The notes beneath the pieces are model-generated. The model ran no database searches and was not told the origin of the DNA. It was given only the letters and a program-made list of their open reading frames with translations. From an uncultured Candidatus Actinomarina sp. (GTDB lineage: Bacteria > Actinomycetota > Acidimicrobiia > Actinomarinales > Actinomarinaceae), in assembly GCA_902533795.1 (NCBI GenBank), contig CACAND010000003.1, forward strand, positions 24,617 through 88,616: a stretch of DNA of 64,000 nt. The letters are read 5' to 3'. Shown in pieces: positions 37,935-48,380 of this stretch (within the stretch, counting starts at the first letter, position 1; every line of letters begins with the position of its first letter). Made by a program: the position numbers and the translations under genes.

Positions 37935-40521
37935 TGAATTGATCCCGTGTCTCTTTCAAAAGTTTAATTTCGTTTTCTACATCTAAAATATTTTGCTTTT
38001 CTTTTTGAATAAGCTCTTCTTTAGCGTTCTGAACAAACTTCTCATTTTCTAAACGAGATTTTGAGACGGAGAGTGTTTTTTCTAGATTATCAATTTTTTT
38101 ATTTAGTTTTTTAATCTCAATATCAATATCAATATAGTCATCGGCAAAAAGGAAAAATTCTAAATCACCCGATTGAAATATTATTTGTTTTTGATTTCCA
38201 TCATCATCAGCCTGACTGAATTCAATATTTCCAATTTTTTCGAGTTGCTTACAGAACCAATCTTCAACTTCTTTTTTAGCATTGATTTTTAAAATGTCTT
38301 TATTTTTAAATTGATAAGTTGCTTTAAAATTTCTGATTTGAGAAATAATCTCTTTTAAATTTTCAACAATATCGCTTTTTACATCATTACTTTCTTTGTA
38401 GGTTTCAGGCCATGAATTGTTGATTAACAAACTATTATCGAATGTTGACCAAATTTCTTCAGTCACATGAGGCATGGCAGGATTTAGTATCTTTATACTT
38501 TTAAGAAATACAGATCTCAATACAAACATTGTTTCGTTTTTTGTTTCATCGTCATTAATTAAATTTTTAGAAAATTCAAAATACCAATCAAATAAATCCG
38601 ACCAAATAAAGTTATAAATCAATTTATAAGCATCAGAAATTTTATATTTTTCAAAGAGTTCATTGAATTCAATTAAAACTGCGTTAAATTTATTGATTAT
38701 CCATTTATTTTCTGGACAATTAATCTCTTCTAATTCTTTGTCTTGTAAATCATTTGGAGAGTACATATGTACAAACTTTGCACCGTTCCAAAGCTTGTTT
38801 GCAAATTTCTTTGCGGCAATTGTCCACTCTTCATCAAAAGGAACATCCTGTCCTGGTGCTGCTTTTTCTATTAAAGAAAATCTTAGAGCATCTGCTCCAT
38901 GTTTTTCAGAAAGCTCAAGAGGGTCAATTGTGTTTTTGAGACTTTTTGACATTTTTCTTCCTTTTGAGTCCCTGACCAATCCATGAATCAATATATCTTT
39001 AAAGGGCACATCATCATTAAAATTAAGTCCCATCATGATCATCCTTGCTACCCAGAAAAAGATAATATCGAATCCTGTTACTAGAAGTGATGTTGGATAA
39101 TATTTGGTCATATCATTACTATCTTCAGGCCATCCAAGAGTTGAAAATGGCCAGAGAGCAGATGAAAACCAAGTGTCCAAGACATCTTTATCTTGAGTAA
39201 GTTGTATTGTTTCTGAAAGATTATATTTTGTTCTTACCTCTTCTTCTGTTAAGGCAACATAAATTTTACCTTCATCATCATACCAAGCAGGAATTTGATG
39301 CCCCCACCAAATCTGTCTTGATATGCACCAATCTTGAATGTTGTACATCCATTCAAAGTAAGTTTTCTCCCAGTTCTTAGGAATAAACTTCATATTGTCA
39401 TTTTCAACTTCTGCTATTCCTCTATCAGCAAGTTCTTTAGTCTTTACAAACCATTGATCAGTAATCATTGGCTCTAGAATACTTTTTGACCTATCCCCTT
39501 TAGGAAGTTGAATAGTGTGTTCGTCAATCGCTACTAATTGCCCTAGTTCTTCTAATTCTTGAACTATTTTTTCCCTTGCAGCAAACCTATCTAAACTTCT
39601 GTAGGACTCTGGCATGAATTCGTCATCTGACATTGTTCCATCTAATTTCATACAAGAAATTATTTCTAGATCATGGTTTACGCCTATTTCATAATCGTTG
39701 AAATCATGGGCAGGGGTAATTTTTACACACCCGGAACCAAAATCTTGATCTACATAGTCATCTGCAATTATTGGGACTTCTCTATTAACAATTGGAATTA
39801 TTGCACTTTTACCTATAAATTTTTTATATCTCTCATCATCTGGATTTACAGCAACTGCGGTATCAGCAAGTATTGTTTCAGGTCTTGTTGTCGCTATTGT
39901 AATGAAGTCATCCCCACACTGATATTTAACACTCCACAACTTACCCATTTCTTCATGAAGATTTACTTCCAAATCAGATACTGCTGACATTAATTTTGTA
40001 TCCCAATTAACCATTCGGGAACCTTTATAAATAAGACCAGAATCATAAAGTCCTACAAAAACTTCTCGTACAGCATTAGATAGTCCTTCATCCATTGTGA
40101 ATCTTTCACGAGACCAATCACAACTCATACCAAGTTTTTTCATTTGGCTTGAAATATTTTCTCCCGATGCTTCTTTCCATTCCCATACTTTTGATATAAA
40201 ATTTTCACGACCAACGTCTTCTTTTGTAAGACCTTTTTCAGATAATTCATTTTCAACAAGTAATTGAGTAATGATGCCTGCATGATCTGTACCAGGGACC
40301 CATAATGTTTCAAAGCCTTGCAATCGTTTGATTCTAACTATTACGTCAATGATTGAATGTTCTAAGGCATGACCCATATGTAATGAACCAGTTACATTGG
40401 GCGGTGGTATTACGATTGAGAATTGCTTATCGGACTCAACTGGTTTAAATTGATTTTTTAATTCCCACTCTGATTGCCATTTCTTTTCAATACTTAGTGG
40501 TTCGTATGAATCATCAAGCAT
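37927..40521 (-). CDS. valS: Valyl-tRNA synthetase
   Basis: An 864-residue class I synthetase. The HIGH equivalent is HMGHALEH in PPPNVTGSLHMGHALEH; KMSKS is GRKMSKSLKN; the editing domain has TTRPETILADTAVAV. The C-terminal ~70 residues form the coiled-coil arm typical of ValRS. It charges and proofreads tRNA-Val. It lies four bases from clpX. Confidence 0.97.
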   Translation of the reverse strand: MLDDSYEPLSIEKKWQSEWELKNQFKPVESDKQFSIVIPPPNVTGSLHMGHALEHSIIDVIVRIKRLQGFETLWVPGTDHAGIITQLLVENELSEKGLTKEDVGRENFISKVWEWKEASGENISSQMKKLGMSCDWSRERFTMDEGLSNAVREVFVGLYDSGLIYKGSRMVNWDTKLMSAVSDLEVNLHEEMGKLWSVKYQCGDDFITIATTRPETILADTAVAVNPDDERYKKFIGKSAIIPIVNREVPIIADDYVDQDFGSGCVKITPAHDFNDYEIGVNHDLEIISCMKLDGTMSDDEFMPESYRSLDRFAAREKIVQELEELGQLVAIDEHTIQLPKGDRSKSILEPMITDQWFVKTKELADRGIAEVENDNMKFIPKNWEKTYFEWMYNIQDWCISRQIWWGHQIPAWYDDEGKIYVALTEEEVRTKYNLSETIQLTQDKDVLDTWFSSALWPFSTLGWPEDSNDMTKYYPTSLLVTGFDIIFFWVARMIMMGLNFNDDVPFKDILIHGLVRDSKGRKMSKSLKNTIDPLELSEKHGADALRFSLIEKAAPGQDVPFDEEWTIAAKKFANKLWNGAKFVHMYSPNDLQDKELEEINCPENKWIINKFNAVLIEFNELFEKYKISDAYKLIYNFIWSDLFDWYFEFSKNLINDDETKNETMFVLRSVFLKSIKILNPAMPHVTEEIWSTFDNSLLINNSWPETYKESNDVKSDIVENLKEIISQIRNFKATYQFKNKDILKINAKKEVEDWFCKQLEKIGNIEFSQADDDGNQKQIIFQSGDLEFFLFADDYIDIDIEIKKLNKKIDNLEKTLSVSKSRLENEKFVQNAKEELIQKEKQNILDVENEIKLLKETRDQFSV

Positions 40522-40525
40522 AGAT

Positions 40526-41794
40526 TCAGGCTGGTTTAGAGTCTTTTTTATCTTTGCTCTGTCTTAAAACCATCTTAGGTTGAATATCGTCAACCACATT
40601 TTCTTTATCAATAATAATTTTTTCAATGTCTTTTCTTGAGGGAGCTTCGAACATTTCATCAAGAAGTAATTTTTCGATTATTGATCTAAGACCTCTTGCA
40701 CCAGTTTTTCTTTCGAGGGCTAATTCTGCCATTGCATCTAAAGCTCCATCGGTAAAGCTAAGCTCAACATCATCTAACTCGAAGATTTTTTTAAATTGCT
40801 TTGTTATTGCGTTCTTTGGTTCAACAAGAATCTTTATTAAAGCATCTTTATCTAATTCATTAACACTAGTGACAACAGGTAATCTTCCAATAAACTCTGG
40901 AATTAAGCCATATCGTCTTAAGTCTTTTGGCTCGACATTGTCGTAAATTGTACTTAAATTTACATCATCTTTAGTGCTCAAACTAGTGTTAAAACCAATT
41001 GAGTTGTCTCCAAGTCTTTTACCAATAATTTGATCTAGGCCATCAAAAGCTCCACCAACAATAAACAAAATGTTTGAGGTATCAATTTGTAAATATTCTT
41101 GTTGAGGGTGCTTTCTACCACCCTGTGGAGGAACTTGCGCAGTCGTGCCCTCTAAGATTTTTAATAAAGCTTGCTGTACACCTTCTCCTGACACGTCTCT
41201 AGTGATTGATGGGTTGTCAGATTTCCTAGTAATTTTATCGATTTCATCGATATAGATAATTCCTTTTTCAGCCTTCCCAATATCAAAATCAGCAGCTTGT
41301 ATAAGCGTGAGTAAAATGTTTTCTACATCTTCTCCAACATAACCTGCTTCGGTTAAAGTTGTTGCATCAGCTATTGCAAAGGGTACTTGTAAAATTTTTG
41401 CTAAAGTTTGAGCCAGTAGAGTTTTTCCACTTCCTGTAGGACCAAGAATTAAGACATTAGATTTTTGAATTTCAAGTTCATCACTTTTTGCATCGTCTTT
41501 ATATATTCTTTTGTAGTGATTGTAAACTGCGACCGAAAGTGTTTTCTTTGCTTCAGATTGTCCAATTACAAACTCATTCAAAGAATGGTTAATTTCTTTT
41601 GGTAGTGGTAAATGTGTCTCACTGGTTGATTCGAGCGTCTCAATTTTTTCTTCTTCGACGATCTCAACACAAAGTTCAATACACTCGTCACAAATGTAAA
41701 CGCCAGGACCAGCGATGAGCTTAATTACTTGTTTCTGTGATTTACCACAAAAACTACATTTTAACGGATCAGTAGACGATTCTTTATTAGCCAT
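40526..41794 (-). CDS. clpX: ATP-dependent Clp protease ATP-binding subunit ClpX
   Basis: A 422-residue AAA+ unfoldase. The N-terminal zinc-binding domain has Cys13, Cys16, Cys35 and Cys38. Walker A is [12 protein letters not shown], Walker B is [10 protein letters not shown], and the ClpP-docking IGF loop is present in [10 protein letters not shown]. It feeds proteins to ClpP. An AGGGTAGG Shine-Dalgarno lies upstream. It follows clpP by 16 bp. Confidence 0.97.
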   Translation of the reverse strand: MANKESSTDPLKCSFCGKSQKQVIKLIAGPGVYICDECIELCVEIVEEEKIETLESTSETHLPLPKEINHSLNEFVIGQSEAKKTLSVAVYNHYKRIYKDDAKSDELEIQKSNVLILGPTGSGKTLLAQTLAKILQVPFAIADATTLTEAGYVGEDVENILLTLIQAADFDIGKAEKGIIYIDEIDKITRKSDNPSITRDVSGEGVQQALLKILEGTTAQVPPQGGRKHPQQEYLQIDTSNILFIVGGAFDGLDQIIGKRLGDNSIGFNTSLSTKDDVNLSTIYDNVEPKDLRRYGLIPEFIGRLPVVTSVNELDKDALIKILVEPKNAITKQFKKIFELDDVELSFTDGALDAMAELALERKTGARGLRSIIEKLLLDEMFEAPSRKDIEKIIIDKENVVDDIQPKMVLRQSKDKKDSKPA

Positions 41795-41810
41795 AAAACC
41801 TACCCTGTCG

Positions 41811-42428
41811 TTATTTTTTGTCTGCTAACTCCCTTTGAGTTAGTACTTCATCCACTATACCGTATTCCAACGCTTCTTGCGCGGTCATCCAAAAATCTCT
41901 GTCAGTATCAACAGCTATTTGTTCTACGTCTTTATCAGTAAAATCAGCCAAAAGACCATTTATTTGATTTCTCATATCTGTAATCAATTTTGCTTGAATT
42001 TCAATGTCTTTTGAAGTACCTTCTGCGCCACCTGCTGGTTGATGTAACATTATTCTTGCATGTGGAAGAGAGTATCTTTTTCCAGGTGTTCCACCAGCTA
42101 GTATTACTGCACCAGCTGAGGCTGCAAGTCCCATACACACTGTTGCAACATCTGGTTTGATGTATTTCATTGTGTCATAGATTGCAAATAATGATGTAAT
42201 TGAGCCACCAGGTGAATTGATATAAATATAAATATCTTTTTCTGGATCTTCAGATTCTAAATGTAATAATTGTGCCATTATAAGGTTTGCTACACCATCA
42301 TCAATTGGTGTGCCAAGAAATATAATTCTATCTTTTAAAAGCCTTGAATATATATCAAAAGCTCTCTCGCCTCTATTTGTATTCTCAATAACTGTAGGTA
42401 CAACATAATTTGAAGGCTCTTTTTTCAT
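41811..42428 (-). CDS. clpP: ATP-dependent Clp protease proteolytic subunit
   Basis: A 205-residue serine protease from the ATG at 42428, which has an AGAGGAAG Shine-Dalgarno eight bases upstream; the longer frame up to 42494 merely runs back into tig. The catalytic triad is Ser104 ([11 protein letters not shown]), His129 ([10 protein letters not shown]) and Asp178. It forms the tetradecameric barrel with ClpX. Many Actinobacteria carry two adjacent clpP genes; only one is here. Confidence 0.96.
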   Translation of the reverse strand: MKKEPSNYVVPTVIENTNRGERAFDIYSRLLKDRIIFLGTPIDDGVANLIMAQLLHLESEDPEKDIYIYINSPGGSITSLFAIYDTMKYIKPDVATVCMGLAASAGAVILAGGTPGKRYSLPHARIMLHQPAGGAEGTSKDIEIQAKLITDMRNQINGLLADFTDKDVEQIAVDTDRDFWMTAQEALEYGIVDEVLTQRELADKK

Positions 42429-42429
42429 G

Positions 42430-43746
42430 TTATTCTTCCTCTCTTGTATCTGTATCTTGATTGTACACATCTTGAAGATATACTTTTTCACCATTTTTGT
42501 CTACTGAGCTACCTGACTTTAAAACATGCAACATAGCTTTATTTCTGAGTGATTCCGCTTCAAGATTTAATCTACGAGTAGTGATTTCAACCTCGTCAAG
42601 GCTATCTAATGTCTTTATATGTTCATCAATAAGTGCAGTATCTTCTTCTTCTAGTTTGATATCTAGTTCTTCAATTACTTTATCCAGAATTACTACCATG
42701 GTTAAATTTCTTGTAGCCTGCTTATTTAAGTCATCTCTTAAAGCTTCTTCAGTTAATCCAGTAACTTGAAAGTAGTCCTCCATTTTTATATTATTTTGAG
42801 CCAATTCATTTATAAAATTTTGAAGAATACTGTCCATCTCAGCAATAACTAATTGCTCTGGTAGTTCAATCTTTGCCTCTTCAATTAATTTATTTGTTAG
42901 TTCACCCTGGTATTGAGAAGCTACTTGTCTTTTTTTAACCATCTCAATATTTTTTTCGAGTTCCTCTCTTAAGTTTTTTATATCATCAAATTCTGTTGTG
43001 TCTGATACCCACTCGTCTGTAAAGTCTGGAAGTATTTTTTCTCTAACTTCTTTTACCAAAACAGTTATCTCAGCATCCTCTATCTGTAATTGTGGAATAG
43101 TATCGTTTAGTTTTACGATTGCACCAGGCGAAACTCCTATCAATTTAGAATCAAGTTGGGGTGTTAACATATTTGTTCCTACCTCATATAAATAATCACT
43201 GTAAGCAAAATCTTTAAGCTCTTCATTATTTTTCTTTGCAGAAACATTAATCAAAGCATAATCTCCACTATCAAGTGATCTTTCTACTTTTGAGACTTCA
43301 GCAAATTGAGTTCTTACTCTATCTATTTGATCATCCATTTCTTCATCGGTTGGCTTGATTGATTCAACTTCAACTTCTTGCTCTAGCTTTGGAAGTTTTG
43401 ATAACGTAGGCCATAAAGTAATTAAAACCTCAATATCATAATTTTTATCTTTCTTCTCAATCTTCTTTATGACTGGTCTAGTGGCAGGATTTAATTCCTC
43501 ATCTTTTAGAATTGTGAAAAGATTTTCTGGAAGATACATTTCAATTGCTTCTTCATTTATTGCATCTTCTCCGACTTCCCTTGTAACTATGTTTGCTGGT
43601 ATTTTTCCAGGCCTAAAACCCTTTATATTCAAATTTTTAGATATTTTATTTATAGCTTCATTCTTATATTGATCAAGATCTTGAAAGTCAACTTTTAAAT
43701 CGAGCTGCTTTTCAAAATCACCTGCATTCTTTACTTTATATTTCAA
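42430..43746 (-). CDS. tig: Trigger factor
   Basis: About 438 residues from a TTG at 43746, preceded by an AGGAGAA Shine-Dalgarno; the longer open frame to 43809 reads into tRNA-His and is rejected. The ribosome-binding signature [11 protein letters not shown] is at about 44-54, followed by the PPIase-like domain and a long helical C-terminal arm domain. It receives nascent chains at the exit tunnel. The order tig-clpP-clpX is widely conserved. Confidence 0.95.
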   Translation of the reverse strand: MKYKVKNAGDFEKQLDLKVDFQDLDQYKNEAINKISKNLNIKGFRPGKIPANIVTREVGEDAINEEAIEMYLPENLFTILKDEELNPATRPVIKKIEKKDKNYDIEVLITLWPTLSKLPKLEQEVEVESIKPTDEEMDDQIDRVRTQFAEVSKVERSLDSGDYALINVSAKKNNEELKDFAYSDYLYEVGTNMLTPQLDSKLIGVSPGAIVKLNDTIPQLQIEDAEITVLVKEVREKILPDFTDEWVSDTTEFDDIKNLREELEKNIEMVKKRQVASQYQGELTNKLIEEAKIELPEQLVIAEMDSILQNFINELAQNNIKMEDYFQVTGLTEEALRDDLNKQATRNLTMVVILDKVIEELDIKLEEEDTALIDEHIKTLDSLDEVEITTRRLNLEAESLRNKAMLHVLKSGSSVDKNGEKVYLQDVYNQDTDTREEE

Positions 43747-43764
43747 CTTTTCTCCTAAATAAGG

Positions 43765-43843
43765 TGGGGTGACCGACGGGATTTGAACCCGCGACCTCCT
43801 GGACCACAACCAGGCGCTCTAACCAAACTGAGCTACGATCACC
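43765..43843 (-). tRNA. tRNA-His (GUG), CCA encoded
   Basis: Cloverleaf with acceptor GTGATCG-type stem, an extra G at -1 opposite discriminator C73 (histidine identity), anticodon loop TTGTGGT giving GTG, T-arm GCGGG-TTCAAAT-CCCGT. The 3' CCA is encoded (43765-43767). It is the last of four minus-strand tRNAs, 19 bp upstream of tig. Confidence 0.97.
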
Positions 43844-43847
43844 TCGG

Positions 43848-43921
43848 CGCTCTCGATAGGACTCGAACCTATAACCTACAGATTAGAAGTCTGTTGCTCT
43901 ATCCATTTGAGCTACGAGAGC
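43848..43921 (-). tRNA. tRNA-Arg (UCU)
   Basis: Acceptor GCTCTCG/CGAGAGC, anticodon stem ACAGA/TCTGT around loop CTTCTAA giving TCT, T-arm ATAGG-TTCGAGT-CCTAT, G73, no encoded CCA. Four bases from tRNA-His. Confidence 0.96.
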
Positions 43922-43927
43922 CTCTCG

Positions 43928-43998
43928 AGCGGGTGAAGGGAATCGAACCCTCATAGCCAGCTTGGAAGGCTGGAGCTTTGCCATTAAGCTACACCCGC
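43928..43998 (-). tRNA. tRNA-Gly (UCC)
   Basis: Acceptor GCGGGTG/CACCCGC, anticodon stem CCAGC/GCTGG around loop CTTCCAA giving TCC, discriminator T73, no encoded CCA. A G-rich T-arm around TTCGATT completes the fold. Confidence 0.96.
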
Positions 43999-44003
43999 GC
44001 TAG

Positions 44004-44078
44004 TCGGGCTGGTGAGATTCGAACTCACGACCTCCTGCTCCCAAAGCAGGCGCTCTAGCCAAGCTGAGCCACAGCCCG
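44004..44078 (-). tRNA. tRNA-Pro (UGG)
   Basis: Acceptor CGGGCTG/CAGCCCG, anticodon stem CCTGC/GCAGG around loop TTTGGGA giving TGG, T-arm GTGAG-TTCGAAT-CTCAC, A73, no encoded CCA. First gene of the leftward Pro-Gly-Arg-His array. Confidence 0.97.
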
Positions 44079-44088
44079 CACGTCTAAT

Positions 44089-44123
44089 TATTGTTCCATG
44101 ATAACGCTTTTATGGAAACAATA
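44089..44123. promoter_or_regulatory. Imperfect palindrome between divergent tRNA arrays
   Basis: The 95-bp gap between tRNA-Pro (leftward) and tRNA-Lys (rightward) contains ATTGTTCCAT at 44090-44099 and its near-complement ATGGAAACAAT at 44112-44122, with an inner ATAA/TTAT pair. There is no U-tract. It could be an operator or cruciform shared by both tRNA promoters. The function is unknown. Confidence 0.35.
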
Positions 44124-44173
44124 AATCAAAAAATTTATAGTTAAGTATTATTAGTTAAGTTAATCTGTAAAAA

Positions 44174-44246
44174 GGGTCGCTAGCTCAATTGGCAGAGCAA
44201 CGGACTCTTAATCCGCAGGTTCGGGGTTCAAGTCCCCGGCGACCCA
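44174..44246 (+). tRNA. tRNA-Lys (CUU)
   Basis: Acceptor GGGTCGC/GCGACCC, D-arm GCTC/GAGC, anticodon loop CTCTTAA giving CTT, T-arm CGGGG-TTCAAGT-CCCCG, A73, no encoded CCA. First of two rightward tRNAs. Confidence 0.97.
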
Positions 44247-44257
44247 CGCGACATTTA

Positions 44258-44340
44258 GCGGATGTGGCGGAACTGGTAGACGCGCTAGATTTAGGATCTA
44301 GTGAGCTTTGCTCGTGGAGGTTCGAGTCCTCTCATCCGCA
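44258..44340 (+). tRNA. tRNA-Leu (UAG)
   Basis: A class II tRNA of 83 nt with a long variable arm (TGAGCTTTGCTCGT region). Acceptor GCGGATG/CATCCGC, anticodon stem CTAGA/TCTAG around loop TTTAGGA giving TAG, A73, no encoded CCA. It lies 11 bp after tRNA-Lys. Confidence 0.97.
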
Positions 44341-44347
44341 CTATAAA

Positions 44348-44836
44348 TTAGAAAATTTGAACAACGAGTTCAGTAGAGGATGCTGTAGCCAAAAGTTTAC
44401 CGTTCATATCTTTAAGTTCTCCAGATACAAAAATGACTTTTCTACCTAATTTATCAATCTTTCCAGTAGCTACTATCTCACCGGTATCAACTGTGATCTG
44501 GCTCAAATAATTTACTTTGATATCTGTTGTTAAAGCTATGAATCCTTTATCTAAATTGCATTGTGCTGAGATGCTATTGCAGGAATCTAAAAGCGTTGCT
44601 GCAAGACCACCATGCACACTACCAATTGGGTTATAGTGAAATTCCTCAGCCTTGCAATAAAAAGAAGTGTGACCATCATCATCTATTTCAATTTTTGTAA
44701 ATCCCATTAATGAGCCGATACCAGTTGAACCAGGCGGGTACTCTCTCAAGAATTTTCGACGGTCTTCCTTATCTAAATTTAATAATGTTTCAGCAACATC
44801 CTTTGGTGTTTCCCATGAGTGAGTTCTTTCATTCAT
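44348..44836 (-). CDS. PaaI-like hotdog thioesterase
   Basis: About 162 residues from the ATG at 44836, overlapping the acsA stop by 8 bp; a longer frame to 44890 is possible. The hotdog signature [20 protein letters not shown] carries the HGG turn and the Asp that typically acts in catalysis, followed by [10 protein letters not shown]. It would hydrolyse an acyl-CoA; following acsA, a role in acyl-CoA balance is plausible but not shown. A second, different hotdog gene is at 57.5 kb. Confidence 0.85.
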   Translation of the reverse strand: MNERTHSWETPKDVAETLLNLDKEDRRKFLREYPPGSTGIGSLMGFTKIEIDDDGHTSFYCKAEEFHYNPIGSVHGGLAATLLDSCNSISAQCNLDKGFIALTTDIKVNYLSQITVDTGEIVATGKIDKLGRKVIFVSGELKDMNGKLLATASSTELVVQIF

Positions 44837-46775
44837 CAGCTGACTCTGACGATCTAGTTTGTAATTCTGAAACGATGTCTGCGTTTGCAAGCGTTGTAAC
44901 GTCTCCGAGTTTTCTTTCCTCTGAAATATCTTTAAGTAGTCTTCTCATTATTTTTCCACTTCTTGTTTTTGGAAGGTCATTTGTTATCACAATACTTTTT
45001 GGTTTTGCGATAGGTCCTATCTTATCACTTACATGTTGTCGTAAAGTGGTGATCAGTTCATCATTTCCTTCAAAGCCACCAATCAAGGTTACGAAAGCTG
45101 CAATTGCCTCTCCAGAAATTTCATCTGCTCTTCCAATTACTGCAGCTTCTGCCACGGACTCATGTGCAACAAGGGCGCTTTCGACCTCAGCTGTTGATAT
45201 CCTATGACCTGATATATTCATTACATCATCCACTCTTCCAAGTAACCAGAAATATCCGTCATCATCATATTTTGCACCATCTCCTGCAAAGTACATTCCA
45301 TCATATTTTGACCAGTAGGTATCGATATATCTTTTTTCATCTCCAAAAACTGTTCTTAACATTGAAGGCCATGGTGTTTTTATTGCAAGGTATCCACCTT
45401 CTCCTTTTGAAACTTCGTTTCCTTTTTCGTCTACAACAATTGCATCAATTCCTGGCATCGGTCCACAAGCAGATCCTGGTTTTGTACTGGTGATACCTGG
45501 AAGTGGAGTGATCATGATTGATCCTGTTTCAGTTTGCCACCATGTATCAACAATCGCACAAGATTCGCTTCCAATATTTTCGTGGTACCACATCCAAGCT
45601 TCTGGATTAATTGGCTCTCCAACTGTTCCTAATAACCTTAGAGAAGATAAATCATGTGCTTGAGGATGTTCTACTCCCCACTTCATAAATGCTCTTATTG
45701 CAGTTGGAGCTGTGTAAAAAATATTTACTTTATATTTTTCAACAATACTCCACAATCTTTTTTCATCTGGAGCGTTTGGTGCTCCCTCATACATAACACT
45801 CGTTGTCTTATTAGCAAGAGGACCATAGACAATATAGCTATGACCAGTTACCCATCCACAATCAGCAGCACACCAGTAAATATCATCCTCTTTTACATCA
45901 AAAACTGCTGAATGTGTAGTGGTTACTCCGGTAAGGTATCCGGCCTGTGTGTGGACTATTCCCTTTGGTTTTGCGGTAGTGCCAGATGTGTAGAGTATGT
46001 AAAGCATATCTTCTGCATTCATCACCTCTGGCTCACATGTAGCATCTTGTTTATCTACTAAATCGTGATACCAATAATCTAAACCCTCAACCATATTTAC
46101 GTCATTATTAGTTCTTTTTACAACTACAACACTTTCAATATGGTCTGTTAGTTTCAATGAATCGTCTACATTCTTTTTTAAAGGGACGATATCTCCCCTT
46201 CTCCAAGCACCATCAGCGGTAATAACTACCTTTGCTTCTGCATCATTTATTCGATCAGCTAATGCTTCAGCAGAGAAACCACCAAAAACAACTGAATGAA
46301 CAGCGCCTATTCTTGCGCATGCCAACATTGAAATTACGATCTCTGGAGTCATGCCGAGATAAATTGCTATTCTGTCCCCTTTTTTGACTCCTAATTCTTT
46401 TAAGCCATTTGATAATTTACAAACTCTCTCATAAAGATCTTGATAGGTAATCTCTTGAGTGTCTCCAGGTTCTCCCTCCCAGTAAAATGCAACTCTGTCT
46501 CCGTCTGTTTCTAAATGACGATCCAGACAGTTGTAAGAAAGATTTAATTCTCCATCTTTAAACCATTGATAAAAAGGTGCATTGGAATCATCTAAAATTT
46601 CGGTTGGCTCTTTATACCAAGTAATTCTCTCAAGAGCCTGTTTTTGCCAATAGGCTAATCTGTCTTGCTCAGCTAAATCAAACCATTCTTTAGTAGCGTT
46701 TGCGTTTTCAACAATACTTGAAGGTGGATCAAAAGTTCTATTTTCCCCAAGTAGATTTTCAATTTTTTCTGACAT
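44829..46775 (-). CDS. acsA: Acetyl-CoA synthetase
   Basis: A 648-residue adenylate-forming enzyme making acetyl-CoA from acetate, ATP and CoA. The P-loop-like motif is [25 protein letters not shown] is the A5 motif; the C-terminal catalytic lysine is in [12 protein letters not shown], the usual target of regulatory acetylation. It lies 30 bp downstream of cimA, whose product uses acetyl-CoA, and may be under the same attenuator. Confidence 0.96.
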   Translation of the reverse strand: MSEKIENLLGENRTFDPPSSIVENANATKEWFDLAEQDRLAYWQKQALERITWYKEPTEILDDSNAPFYQWFKDGELNLSYNCLDRHLETDGDRVAFYWEGEPGDTQEITYQDLYERVCKLSNGLKELGVKKGDRIAIYLGMTPEIVISMLACARIGAVHSVVFGGFSAEALADRINDAEAKVVITADGAWRRGDIVPLKKNVDDSLKLTDHIESVVVVKRTNNDVNMVEGLDYWYHDLVDKQDATCEPEVMNAEDMLYILYTSGTTAKPKGIVHTQAGYLTGVTTTHSAVFDVKEDDIYWCAADCGWVTGHSYIVYGPLANKTTSVMYEGAPNAPDEKRLWSIVEKYKVNIFYTAPTAIRAFMKWGVEHPQAHDLSSLRLLGTVGEPINPEAWMWYHENIGSESCAIVDTWWQTETGSIMITPLPGITSTKPGSACGPMPGIDAIVVDEKGNEVSKGEGGYLAIKTPWPSMLRTVFGDEKRYIDTYWSKYDGMYFAGDGAKYDDDGYFWLLGRVDDVMNISGHRISTAEVESALVAHESVAEAAVIGRADEISGEAIAAFVTLIGGFEGNDELITTLRQHVSDKIGPIAKPKSIVITNDLPKTRSGKIMRRLLKDISEERKLGDVTTLANADIVSELQTRSSESADE

Positions 46776-46805
46776 TTTTAATTACCTAAAGTAATTATAA
46801 AAATT

Positions 46806-48368
46806 TTACGATGAACTTTCCATAAAATAATAATTAAAACCATCACACAAGGCATTCCAAGATGCGTTGATAATATTTTCATGCACACCGATTGTGCTCC
46901 AAATCATCTCACCATCCGTAAACTCAACTAGTACTCTTGTTTTTGCTTCCGTACCATCTGATGAATCAATAATTCTTACTTTATAATCAGTTAATTTAAT
47001 TTTATCTACATCGGGATAATTATTTTTTAAGGCAGATTTCAATGCTTTATTCAATGCATCAACAGGTCCTACTCCCTCACCAGTTGTTACAAATCTATTT
47101 TCTTCAACAGTAATCTTGCAAACTGCTTCAGAAACTACATTCTGTGAATTTCTTCTTTCGGAATAAACTCGAAAACTCTCAAAAGAAAAAAATTCTGGTT
47201 CTTCACCTTTTATTTTTTTCATCAATAAATATAAAGATGCATCTGCAGCCTCATATTGAAAACCTTCATATTCTAAGTTTTGTACTTGTTCAATCAAATT
47301 TTTTGCTTCATCGTTTGAAAACTCAATATTAAATTCTTTTGCTTTTGTAATGACGCTTGCTCTTCCTGCTAATTCAGAAACTGTAGTTCTTGTGTAGTTT
47401 CCTACCTGGCTTGCATTGATATGCTCATATAATGTATTGTCTTTTGACATACCTGATGCGTGCAATCCAGCCTTATGAGTAAATGCAGATGACCCAACAT
47501 ATGGATGTCTTGAATCTATTGCAATATTTACAAGTTCTGCAATGTGATTAGCAATAGGAGTTAATTTTTCTAGAGACTTTTCAGGAACTGTTTCTAAGTT
47601 CATCTTAAGTGATAGGTTTGGTAACAAAGTACATAAATCAGCATTTCCTGTTCTCTCCCCGTAACCGTTCATTGTTCCTTGTACGTGCTTTACACCTAAA
47701 TTTACTGCTGCCAAAGAATTGGTGACAGCACAGCCATTGTCATTTTGAAAATGGACACCAAATTCTTGATCTGGATAATTTTCAATTATTGGATATAAAA
47801 GTTCGGTAACTTCATGTGGAAGAGTTCCTCCGTTTGTATCACAAAAAATGAAGCACTCAACACCTTCATTTACAACTGAATCAAGAATCTTTAGAGTTAC
47901 TTCCGCATTCTCTTTTAACCCATCAAAAAAATGTTCTGCATCAAAAAATACTTTTCGATTATTTTCCTTCAAGAATCTGACAGTATCTACTGCCATTGAG
48001 ATAGCATTGTCTACATCGGTCTCTAAAGCTTTAGTAATGTGCAGATTTGAGGATTTTCCTACAATGCAAACATATTCAGTTTGTGAGTCAATTAATGCTT
48101 GAACTTGTGGATCTTCTTCAACTTTGGTATTTAATTTACGTGTAGATCCAAAACTAACTAATTTTGCATTGTTTAAATTCAAATCTTTCTTTGCAGTATC
48201 AAAAAACTCTTTCTCTTTTGGTGATGCTCCAGGCCAACCACCCTCGATAAAATCAACACCCAGTTCATCAATTAGCTTTGCAATAGCTAATTTATCTTTA
48301 ACAGACGGTGATATCCCTTCTTGCTGAAAGCCATCCCTTAGTGTCGTATCAAATATGTCTATCTTCAT
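46806..48368 (-). CDS. cimA: Citramalate synthase
   Basis: A 520-residue enzyme condensing acetyl-CoA and pyruvate to citramalate, the entry to the threonine-independent isoleucine route. It starts at the ATG at 48368 (MKIDIFDTTLRDG), with GGAAG seven bases upstream; the open frame to 48398 would translate the terminator U-tract and is rejected. DTTLRDG holds a metal Asp and catalytic Arg; GYGERTGNADLCTLLP is characteristic of this branch. The C-terminal ~120 residues are a LeuA-type regulatory domain. The usual metal-binding His-x-His appears as His206-Phe-Gln208. Transcription is probably governed by an isoleucine attenuator in its leader. Confidence 0.92.
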   Translation of the reverse strand: MKIDIFDTTLRDGFQQEGISPSVKDKLAIAKLIDELGVDFIEGGWPGASPKEKEFFDTAKKDLNLNNAKLVSFGSTRKLNTKVEEDPQVQALIDSQTEYVCIVGKSSNLHITKALETDVDNAISMAVDTVRFLKENNRKVFFDAEHFFDGLKENAEVTLKILDSVVNEGVECFIFCDTNGGTLPHEVTELLYPIIENYPDQEFGVHFQNDNGCAVTNSLAAVNLGVKHVQGTMNGYGERTGNADLCTLLPNLSLKMNLETVPEKSLEKLTPIANHIAELVNIAIDSRHPYVGSSAFTHKAGLHASGMSKDNTLYEHINASQVGNYTRTTVSELAGRASVITKAKEFNIEFSNDEAKNLIEQVQNLEYEGFQYEAADASLYLLMKKIKGEEPEFFSFESFRVYSERRNSQNVVSEAVCKITVEENRFVTTGEGVGPVDALNKALKSALKNNYPDVDKIKLTDYKVRIIDSSDGTEAKTRVLVEFTDGEMIWSTIGVHENIINASWNALCDGFNYYFMESSS

Positions 48369-48380
48369 TCTTCTTCTTCC

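Noticed and set aside
43747-43809. N-terminal extension of trigger factor (MWSRRSRVQIPS...)
   Set aside because: It is translated tRNA-His sequence; a Shine-Dalgarno and TTG at 43746 give the normal start.
44189-44449. 86-aa plus-strand ORF MAEQRTLNPQVRGSS...
   Set aside because: It spans tRNA-Lys and tRNA-Leu; a typical tRNA artefact.
45104-45493. 129-aa plus-strand ORF opposite acsA, and similar long antisense ORFs
   Set aside because: Low-complexity shadows of real genes without start signals or recognisable domains.
46776-46805. ATTAC-TTTAG-GTAAT hairpin between cimA and acsA as a terminator
   Set aside because: A five-pair AT-rich stem with no U-tract; too weak to separate the two genes.
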